Source: Spirochaetaceae bacterium
Lineage (GTDB): Bacteria > Spirochaetota > Spirochaetia > Treponematales > Breznakiellaceae
Length of the DNA: 6,030 bases
NCBI GenBank assembly: GCA_031280455.1
Contig: JAITGR010000150.1
Span: 1-6,030, forward strand
Direction of reading: 5' to 3'
In this document: in pieces, positions 1 through 4,587 of the stretch
Numbering within the stretch: position 1 is the first letter of the stretch
Layout: every line of letters begins with the position of its first letter
Position numbers and translations under genes: made by a program
The notes under the pieces: model-generated
What the model was told of the DNA's origin: nothing
Database searches by the model: none
What the model saw: the letters and a program-made list of their open reading frames with translations, nothing else

Positions 1-30
1 CGGTTGTCAGTCTTTAGCCGATATGGCAAC

Positions 31-59
31 TGGCCACTAACAACTAAACCCGCTATACT
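31..59 (+). promoter_or_regulatory. Weak candidate promoter upstream of the SIMPL gene
   Basis: TATACT at 54-59 matches the -10 consensus at five of six bases. TGGCCA at 31-36 matches -35 at four of six, with a 17-bp spacer. The predicted start near base 66 would fall right at the ribosome binding site (GGAGG, 67-71), leaving a leader of about 15 nt. The -35 half overlaps a stretch that looks like degenerate intergenic repeat, so the assignment is tentative. Confidence 0.3.
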
Positions 60-80
60 TCCAGCCGGAGGATACGAACA

Positions 81-830
81 ATGAACACTACCAATACAAT
101 TACCCGCGCGCTGCTGGCGGGCATCGTGTGCGCGGCGGCCCTGCTGGTAAGCGTTGTGGCCGGCGGCTGCGCGCGGGCGGGGGGCAGTACGCCGGATACG
201 GTGCAGGTCAGCGCGACCGGAACGGTTATGGCGCAGCCGGACGCAGTGCAGATGACGATTTACTACTCGAATACCGCGCCTTCAACAAAAGAAGCAAAGG
301 ACGCTGTTGACGCGCGTATGCGCGAGATAACGGCCATACTCAAAGATTCGGGCGTTGAAGAGAAAGATATACGCACGGTTGCGCTCAATTACCGCGAGGA
401 GATTGAGTACCACAACGGACGCCCTATATCCGCCGGCCAGCGCGCGGAACAGAGCCTTGCGGTAACGGTGCACGACATTGTGAACAATCCCGCGCGCTTT
501 TCCGGCCTGCTCGACAAACTTTCGGCGCTCGACCGTGTTACGATAAACAACATTCGCTTTGATATTGCCAACAAAACCGAATTTTTCGCGCAGAGCCGTG
601 AGCTGGCGTTCCAGAAGGCGCGCGAAAAGGCCGCCCAGTACGCCGTGCTTTCGGGGCGCAGCCTTGGCGGTGTGCGCGCGCTTGTCGAAGACCGCGGGCG
701 GGACGCGGTGTTTGTGCGCGCGCAGAGCAACACGGCAAAGGCAGCCGTCGCCTATGACGCCGCCGCCGGTGTGCCGTCGGGTGAGCAGGAAATAACGACT
801 GACGTAACGGTAACGTTCACGCTCAAATAG
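81..830 (+). CDS. SIMPL (DUF541) domain protein, probable lipoprotein
   Basis: A 249-residue envelope protein of the SIMPL/DUF541 family (YggE, BP26/OMP28 relatives), whose biochemical role is poorly defined. The N-terminus has a short polar start, one Arg at residue 9, a hydrophobic segment at about 10-27, and a Cys at residue 30 after Ala-Gly-Gly. This resembles a relaxed spirochaetal lipobox, though the -3 residue is Ala rather than Leu. If it is not a lipoprotein, the segment would be a signal peptide or anchor. The SIMPL domain runs from about 41 to the end: a first strand VQVSATGTVMAQPD, the heptad-like helix with TKEAKDAVDARM, then SGVEEKDIRT, and the closing strand TTDVTVTFTLK. Length matches the family norm of about 230-250. 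The ATG at 81 is supported by GGAGG at 67-71 with a 9-base gap. No terminator is visible in the 62 bases to the next gene, so cotranscription with the glycan-type genes is possible. Confidence 0.88.
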   Translation: MNTTNTITRALLAGIVCAAALLVSVVAGGCARAGGSTPDTVQVSATGTVMAQPDAVQMTIYYSNTAPSTKEAKDAVDARMREITAILKDSGVEEKDIRTVALNYREEIEYHNGRPISAGQRAEQSLAVTVHDIVNNPARFSGLLDKLSALDRVTINNIRFDIANKTEFFAQSRELAFQKAREKAAQYAVLSGRSLGGVRALVEDRGRDAVFVRAQSNTAKAAVAYDAAAGVPSGEQEITTDVTVTFTLK

Positions 831-892
831 GCTGCAGCGGCGGCGCGGGTGTACGGGTATTGCCGGCGGCGTTTTCTGCCGATAATACACTG

Positions 893-2449
893 ATGAACGC
901 TATCGTCCTTTGCTATGCGGGGCATCTTTCTTCCTGGGCTTTTGCGCCGGCGCTGAACGGAAAAAGCGCGTTTGACCTCGCGCTGGAAAACGCGGCGGCG
1001 TTTCCGTGCGCGCGCGAGATTGCGCTGTTCGTGCGCGACGACTTGTGCCAGCCGCTGCCGCAGGCTGTCGTGCCGGCTTCCGGCGGGGCGGCGCTTCCGG
1101 TGCGGGTTGTCCGCGCCCCCGAATGGAATACGCGCGTATTTTTTGCCGAACTTTCCCGCGCCGACACGGGGTTTGACTGCTCGTACCTGGTCTGGGCGGA
1201 CTGCCCGTTTCTGGATACGGCGCTTGCGGCGCTGCTGTTCGCGCGGCACCAGGCGTATCCGGCTGAATACACCTACGCGGACGGCTGGCCGTACGGCCTT
1301 GCGCCGGAATTGTTTGCCCCCGGCGTGCTGGGTGTGCTGGCAAAACTGAACGCAGACGCGGAGGATTACGTCGAGCGCGACGCCGTGTTTTCTGTACTGC
1401 AAAAAGACATCAATTCATTTGACATTGAAACCGAAATTGCGCCGGAGGATTTGCGCGCGTACCGCGTGCAGTTGTGCGCCGACTCCCGCCGTAACGTGCT
1501 GCTGCTGAACCGCTTTTTGGACGCGGGGTACAGCGGGTACGCGGATGCCGCGCGGGTTATCGCGCAGGGCGGCATTGTGCGGACGCTGCCGGCGTACTAC
1601 GCGGTGCAGGTCGCGCGCGATTGCCCACACGACTGCGGGTACTGCCCGTACCCGCGCGTACGTCCGGCTGAAGCCGTCGAATACATGGTGGCAGCGGATT
1701 TCGAGCGCATCCTGGACGCAATCGCGGCGTTTTCGGAAGATGCGGTGGTTAGCTTTTCGTTGTGGGGCGAGGCGGCGGGACATCCGGCGGTGGAACGCTT
1801 AATCGGCGCGGTGCTGGAACGGCCTGGTTTTTCGCTGGTTGTTGAAACATCGGGCGTGGGCTGGAATGACGGTGTGTTGGCGGCGTGCGCGGCGAACTTT
1901 GCGAGTCTGCCGCGCCGCCACGCGGGGATAGAGGCGCTGTCGTGGGTTGTGTCGCTGGACGCGGCGACGGCGGAACAGTACGCGGCGCTTCGCGGCCCGG
2001 CGGCGCAGTGGGAAGCGGCGCGCGCGTGTGCCGAGCGCCTTATCGCGTTGTTCCCCAAGTCGGCGTACGTTCAGGCGGTCCGGCGCAAAGGGAACGAGGA
2101 CGACATCGAGGCGTTTTACAAGCACTGGAAGGCGAAAACCGCCAACGTCATCGTCCAAAAGTACGACACCTTCTGCGCGCTCCTGCCCGACATGCGCGCC
2201 GCCGATATATCGCCGGTTACGCGGGATTTGTGCTGGCACCTTGCGCGCGATATGTACATCCTGCTGGACGGGACGGTGCCGGTGTGCCGGGAACAGAGCG
2301 TCGTGCCAGATGGGGCGCCGGGGAATATTTTTCGGGATACTCTAGCCGAAATCTGGGAACGTGCCGCGCCGCTGCATCAGCAGCATTGTCTAAAAAACTG
2401 GCGGGGTTTGTGCGCGGACTGCGATGAATACTATACCTTCAACTTTTAG
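893..2449 (+). CDS. Spiro-SPASM protein: NTP-transferase-like domain fused to radical SAM/SPASM
   Basis: A 518-residue protein (from the ATG at 893) with the layout of the spirochaete spiro-SPASM family, whose reaction is unknown. Residues about 1-190 look like a GT-A/cytidylyltransferase-type fold: a first strand AIVLCYAG, the turn WADCPF (D103), and GWPYGLAPE at about 131-139. The nucleotide-binding Arg and Lys of active enzymes appear lost. The radical SAM domain starts at about 230 with Cys244-x3-Cys248-x2-Cys251 (CPHDCGYC), the ligands of the [4Fe-4S] cluster that cleaves S-adenosylmethionine. The C-terminal SPASM-type region carries Cys447, 465, 499, 507 and 510, likely holding at least one auxiliary cluster. 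An in-frame TTG at 860 would add 11 residues. I prefer ATG 893 because the fold's first strand begins there, but neither start has a clear Shine-Dalgarno sequence. The 3' end overlaps the next gene by 26 bp, implying coupled translation. A cytosolic radical modification of a sugar- or nucleotide-linked substrate is inference. Confidence 0.82.
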   Translation: MNAIVLCYAGHLSSWAFAPALNGKSAFDLALENAAAFPCAREIALFVRDDLCQPLPQAVVPASGGAALPVRVVRAPEWNTRVFFAELSRADTGFDCSYLVWADCPFLDTALAALLFARHQAYPAEYTYADGWPYGLAPELFAPGVLGVLAKLNADAEDYVERDAVFSVLQKDINSFDIETEIAPEDLRAYRVQLCADSRRNVLLLNRFLDAGYSGYADAARVIAQGGIVRTLPAYYAVQVARDCPHDCGYCPYPRVRPAEAVEYMVAADFERILDAIAAFSEDAVVSFSLWGEAAGHPAVERLIGAVLERPGFSLVVETSGVGWNDGVLAACAANFASLPRRHAGIEALSWVVSLDAATAEQYAALRGPAAQWEAARACAERLIALFPKSAYVQAVRRKGNEDDIEAFYKHWKAKTANVIVQKYDTFCALLPDMRAADISPVTRDLCWHLARDMYILLDGTVPVCREQSVVPDGAPGNIFRDTLAEIWERAAPLHQQHCLKNWRGLCADCDEYYTFNF

Positions 2450-3419
2450 CGAAAAATTCCCGCCGTACACCGTTCTGGGTGAAGGCATCCGCGCAAACAC
2501 GAGCGGCGTTGCGGCGGTGCTGCTCAACAGGGCGGGGCGCATAGGGCGGCGTACTGTTTTTGAGGAGCTTTCAAAGTACGGGTTTGAAACGATTGTTTCG
2601 GTGGAGGGTGCCGAAGAGCATTACGGGCTGGAAGAGCTGGCTGGCCGGTTTGAAAATGTGGTGTTTATTTTGCTGCAAAAGCCGGCCAGCACCGGCTGTA
2701 AAATCAACATTGCCGCCCACGAGGTTAAAAGCCCGCTGTTTTTTGTGGTGTGGGACGACATGCGGCTTTCCGGCATTAACGCCGAGCGCATCAGTTCGCG
2801 GCTGCTTGTGCCTGCCGACGGCAATGCCTGTGGCATTGCCGGTTACAAGCGGCTGTGTACGGTGCCGCTGGTACACTACAAGGCGGATGGCCGGCCTATT
2901 CCCACGATGAATGTTCCACATGCCTTTAAAAAAACGTTTGAGAGCAGTTTTACCACGCCGGACGCGGACGATTTCCCGACGCTGTACCCGTACGATGCCG
3001 CCGGTATTTACGACCGCGCGCGCTTTATCGCGCTGGGCGGCTTTGACCCGGCCATGGACAACCCGTACTGGCAGTATCTTGATTTTGGCCTGCGCGCCTG
3101 GCTGTGGGGCGAGGAGATTCGCTGCGACCGTCCGGTGCGGCTGCGCTATGAGGGCGGCCATCCTGCCGAGCAGGCGGCAGCGGACGATTCGTACCGGCGT
3201 TTTTTCCTTAAAAATCTGGCGGCGGTGAGTGTGCCCAAAGACGGCGGCGCGCATCTGCCACTGCGCCGGTTTCCGGCGTTTGCCGTAAAAAGCACGCTGA
3301 CACCGGCGGCGGCGTTCAGGCTGTTTTTGGAAATCCGCCGGTGGGTGCGCGAAAATAGCGGGCGCTTCCGGTTTACGGTGCGCGACGTGTTGAATGTCTG
3401 GCGGGAGTTTTTGGGGTGA
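2424..3419 (+). CDS. Glycosyltransferase-like protein (GT-A fold, GT2-like)
   Basis: A 331-residue protein with no signal peptide or obvious membrane segment. Family assignment rests on two features. WDDMR at 110-114 follows hydrophobic strands and sits where GT-A enzymes carry their metal/nucleotide-sugar Asp motif. ALGGFDPAMDNPYWQYLDFGLRAW, at about 203-226, resembles the GT2/galactosyltransferase C-terminal signature (GGFD...W.D.D...R.W..G), which contributes the acceptor-side catalytic acid; D220 is the likely equivalent. The rest is not recognisable by eye, and a role in glycan assembly is inferred. The ATG at 2424 lies inside the preceding gene (26-bp overlap) with no strong Shine-Dalgarno sequence, which suggests translational reinitiation or coupling. 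Its own stop overlaps the next start (GTGA). The gene sits between a radical SAM protein and a cytidylyltransferase, consistent with it transferring the sugar they prepare. It could also be a spirochaete-specific, non-catalytic GT relative. Confidence 0.6.
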   Translation: MNTIPSTFSEKFPPYTVLGEGIRANTSGVAAVLLNRAGRIGRRTVFEELSKYGFETIVSVEGAEEHYGLEELAGRFENVVFILLQKPASTGCKINIAAHEVKSPLFFVVWDDMRLSGINAERISSRLLVPADGNACGIAGYKRLCTVPLVHYKADGRPIPTMNVPHAFKKTFESSFTTPDADDFPTLYPYDAAGIYDRARFIALGGFDPAMDNPYWQYLDFGLRAWLWGEEIRCDRPVRLRYEGGHPAEQAAADDSYRRFFLKNLAAVSVPKDGGAHLPLRRFPAFAVKSTLTPAAAFRLFLEIRRWVRENSGRFRFTVRDVLNVWREFLG

Positions 3420-4105
3420 AAACCGCGCTGGTGCTCCAGGTGCGGCTGGATTCCAGCCGCTTGCCGGGGAAGGCGCTGCTACCGCTCGGCGGGAAGCCGC
3501 TTATAGCCCGCGTTATGGAGCGCCTGACTGCCTGCCGCGCCGGTGTGAACATTCTTGCGTGTCCCGACGACGATGCCTCGCGCGCCGCGTTTGAGCCGCT
3601 TGCCCGCGCGGCGGGCTTTGAAGTGTTTTGCGGCTCGAAGCTGGATGTGTTAGGCCGTTTTTGCGCGGCGATTAAATTTTTTGCGTTGGACGGCGGCATT
3701 ATTCGTGCGACCGGCGACAATCCGTTTGTGTTTGCCGATGCAGCCCGCGCCCTTGTGCGCGAGGCCGCCGCGCTGGATGCCGATTATGCCGCGTTTGCCG
3801 GTCTGCCGTACGGCGCGGGGGTGGAGGTGGTATCGGCGCGGGCGCTGCTGCGGGCGGGGGAGGCGGCGGCGACGGAGGCCGAACGCGAGCATGTCTGCCC
3901 GTACTTGTACGGCCACCCCGAACTATTCACGCTGCACCGCCCGCTTTGTCCGCGAAAATGGCGCGCCCCCAACGTGCGGCTTACGGTTGACACGCCGGAG
4001 GATTACCGCCACGCCAGCGAACTGGCCGCCATCCTGGGAAACGGCTCGTGGCGGGGTGTCTCCGGCGAACGGCTGATTAAAAAAGCATCTCTTTTAGCAA
4101 AGTAA
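3416..4105 (+). CDS. SpsF-type cytidylyltransferase (CMP-sugar synthetase family)
   Basis: A 229-residue cytosolic enzyme of the CTP_transf_3 superfamily (SpsF, CMP-KDO and CMP-NeuAc synthetases), which join a sugar or sugar-like acid to CMP. The N-terminal nucleotide-binding motif is intact: QVRLDSSRLPGK at residues 8-19 with Arg10, Arg15 and Lys19. RATGDNPF at 97-104 supplies the metal-binding Asp101. GLPYGAGVEVVSARAL covers the substrate-side region. VRLTVDTPEDY at 187-197 is the characteristic late motif. Length is close to that of SpsF-like proteins (about 230-250). Translation starts at GTG 3416, which overlaps the preceding TGA by 4 bp; GGGAG at 3403-3407, 8 bases upstream, supports that start. 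The gene ends the operon, with a terminator-like hairpin 47 bases after the stop. The exact sugar cannot be read from the sequence; SpsF-like enzymes are linked to surface polysaccharide or flagellin glycan pathways. Confidence 0.8.
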   Translation: MKTALVLQVRLDSSRLPGKALLPLGGKPLIARVMERLTACRAGVNILACPDDDASRAAFEPLARAAGFEVFCGSKLDVLGRFCAAIKFFALDGGIIRATGDNPFVFADAARALVREAAALDADYAAFAGLPYGAGVEVVSARALLRAGEAAATEAEREHVCPYLYGHPELFTLHRPLCPRKWRAPNVRLTVDTPEDYRHASELAAILGNGSWRGVSGERLIKKASLLAK

Positions 4106-4136
4106 TGAGGCTGTTGCAAAACGCCATGTTCAAAAA

Positions 4137-4150
4137 CGGCATGGATGCCG
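4137..4150. repeat. Hairpin 1, CGGCAT-GG-ATGCCG
   Basis: A perfect 6-bp inverted repeat (4137-4142 with 4145-4150) separated by GG. Its GCATGGATGC core is shared with the larger hairpin at 4241-4272. The upstream CAAAAACGGC (4131-4140) could instead pair with GCCGTTTTTG at 4167-4176, so competing folds are possible. Confidence 0.55.
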
Positions 4151-4152
4151 CC

Positions 4153-4177
4153 GCAAAAACGGCAAAGCCGTTTTTGC
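4153..4177 (+). terminator. Bidirectional Rho-independent terminator-like hairpin, 11-bp stem
   Basis: Arms 4153-4163 and 4167-4177 are perfectly complementary around an AAA loop. The GC-rich top (CGGC-AAA-GCCG) is flanked by A5 on the left and T5 on the right, the classic bidirectional terminator layout. It begins 47 bases after the stop of the cytidylyltransferase gene, so it is the best candidate for ending the 893-4105 operon. It is also one unit of the palindrome cluster, so termination may be incidental. Confidence 0.6.
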
Positions 4178-4180
4178 TTA

Positions 4181-4205
4181 TGGAGTTGTGCTACGCACAA
4201 CTCCA
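4181..4205. repeat. Hairpin 3, perfect 11-bp stem with TAC loop
   Basis: TGGAGTTGTGC (4181-4191) pairs perfectly with GCACAACTCCA (4195-4205) around TAC, with C-G closing the loop. The left arm can alternatively pair over 8 bp (4180-4187) with AACTCCAT at 4233-4240, which would enclose the next hairpin. Two mutually exclusive folds are therefore possible. Confidence 0.7.
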
Positions 4206-4208
4206 GGC

Positions 4209-4229
4209 CCAAAGCGCGCAGCGCTTTGG
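4209..4229. repeat. Hairpin 4, perfect 9-bp stem with GCA loop
   Basis: CCAAAGCGC (4209-4217) pairs with GCGCTTTGG (4221-4229) around GCA. A C-GNA-G loop is a known extra-stable mini-hairpin in single-stranded DNA. It lies four bases after the previous hairpin. Confidence 0.7.
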
Positions 4230-4240
4230 CAAAACTCCAT

Positions 4241-4272
4241 GCTGAAAATCCGCATGGATGCGGATTTTCAGC
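4241..4272. repeat. Hairpin 5, long palindrome with GCAT-GG-ATGC tip
   Basis: GCTGAAAATCCGCAT (4241-4255) is the exact reverse complement of 4258-4272, with only GG between (realistically a 14-bp stem with a TGGA loop). It shares the core AAAATCCGCAT-NN-ATGCGGATTTT with the hairpin at 4344-4377. The outer bases differ in both arms in a complementary way. Confidence 0.75.
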
Positions 4273-4297
4273 AGCGCAAAGGATAGTAGCGGAAATA

Positions 4298-4318
4298 CTT
4301 TTTGCCGCAGGCAAAAAG
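4298..4318. repeat. Hairpin 6, perfect 9-bp stem with GCA loop
   Basis: CTTTTTGCC (4298-4306) pairs with GGCAAAAAG (4310-4318) around GCA, again a C-GNA-G loop. The T-rich 5' arm and A-rich 3' arm put the poly-A on the wrong side for terminating + strand transcription. Confidence 0.65.
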
Positions 4319-4343
4319 ATTGGAGCGGATAGCCTGGTTTTTG

Positions 4344-4377
4344 GCTTAAAAATCCGCATTCATGCGGATTTTTAAGC
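4344..4377. repeat. Hairpin 7, longest palindrome, 16-bp arms
   Basis: GCTTAAAAATCCGCAT (4344-4359) is the exact reverse complement of 4362-4377, with TC between (realistically a 15-bp stem with a TTCA loop). It is a diverged copy of the 4241-4272 hairpin: GCTG...CAGC there becomes GCTTA...TAAGC here, so the changes keep pairing. It sits at the right end of the putative element, mirroring hairpin 1 at the left end. Confidence 0.75.
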
Positions 4378-4402
4378 TGGCGTTTTACTCCGCGAAACTA
4401 CC

Positions 4403-4427
4403 CAAGGCGCTGTGCGCCTTGCTTTTT
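4403..4427 (+). terminator. Rho-independent terminator-like hairpin with T tract
   Basis: CAAGGCGC (4403-4410) pairs perfectly with GCGCCTTG (4414-4421) around TGT, followed immediately by CTTTTT (4422-4427). This is the most conventional terminator shape in the region. It lies outside the inverted-repeat-bounded block and could act as a backup stop that insulates the downstream PTS gene from read-through. Confidence 0.55.
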
Positions 4428-4505
4428 CGGCTCGCCGTCCATGCGGGCAAAAATGCGCCCTTTCTATGATTATCTGCCAAAACCTCCCCCGCATAACGCG
4501 AAAAT

Positions 4506-4533
4506 TTGACATTTTGGGAAAACCTGCTATAAT
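4506..4533 (+). promoter_or_regulatory. Near-ideal sigma-70 promoter for the PTS gene
   Basis: TTGACA at 4506-4511 and TATAAT at 4528-4533 are both exact consensus, 16 bp apart, with an extended -10 TG at 4525-4526. The predicted start is near A4540, giving a leader of about 48 nt. AAAAT (4501-4505) and ATTTT (4511-4515) flank and overlap the -35 box symmetrically, which might be part of an operator, but the repeat is short. The promoter makes the PTS gene a transcription unit separate from the upstream operon. Confidence 0.85.
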
Positions 4534-4545
4534 TACGCCATGTAT

Positions 4546-4561
4546 GCTGGTTTTTTCCGGC
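4546..4561 (+). promoter_or_regulatory. Small leader hairpin upstream of the PTS ribosome binding site
   Basis: GCTGG (4546-4550) can pair with CCGGC (4557-4561), including one G-T pair, around a T6 loop. It lies 12 bases before the AGGAGG site (4574-4579). The stem is short and may be chance. It does not look like the RAT antiterminator target of BglG-type PTS regulation. Confidence 0.25.
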
Positions 4562-4587
4562 AAATTTATGTGTAGGAGGGTATTTTT

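Larger units (their letters stand above)
4118..4386. repeat. Palindrome-packed element with imperfect terminal inverted repeats (MITE-like)
   Basis: A non-coding block of 269 bp. The ends carry an exact 9-bp inverted repeat, AAAACGCCA at 4118-4126 against TGGCGTTTT at 4378-4386. The match continues inward: 4118-4150 and the reverse complement of 4354-4386 agree at 26 of 33 positions. Inside lie seven perfect hairpins, listed separately. No transposase and no clear target-site duplication is visible (flanks TGAGGCTGTTGC and ACTCCGCGAAAC). It could be a non-autonomous transposable element, or a cluster of REP/ERIC-like chromosomal palindromes. The short open frames here only translate the repeats and are not likely genes. 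Confidence 0.5.

Noticed and set aside
752..1402. - strand open frames of 114-227 codons opposite the SIMPL, spiro-SPASM and glycosyltransferase genes
   Set aside because: They are Arg/Ala/Pro-rich shadow frames opposite well-supported genes, with no motifs or start signals.
1635..1655. 8-bp palindrome GCGGGTAC / GTACCCGC in the radical SAM motif
   Set aside because: It falls on codons for the conserved CGYCPYPR segment and can arise from GC-rich codon use alone.
3442..3460. 8-bp hairpin GCGGCTGG-ATT-CCAGCCGC at the start of the cytidylyltransferase gene
   Set aside because: The bases encode the invariant VRLDSSRL motif, so the palindrome is adequately explained by protein constraint, and its loop is not of the C-NNN-G type.
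4145..4375. 76-codon + strand frame and 118-codon - strand frame (4003-4359) in the intergenic region
   Set aside because: Both simply translate the palindromes. Neither has a ribosome binding site or a protein-like pattern, and hairpin DNA easily yields open frames on both strands.
4137..4421. CRISPR array
   Set aside because: The units are palindromes of different sequence and length, with no constant direct repeat, no regular spacers and no cas genes.
4441..4465. Further terminator (GGGC 4445-4448 with GCCC 4457-4460, then TTTCT)
   Set aside because: The stem is only 4 bp with an 8-base loop and a broken T tract, too weak to call beside the better hairpin at 4403-4427.
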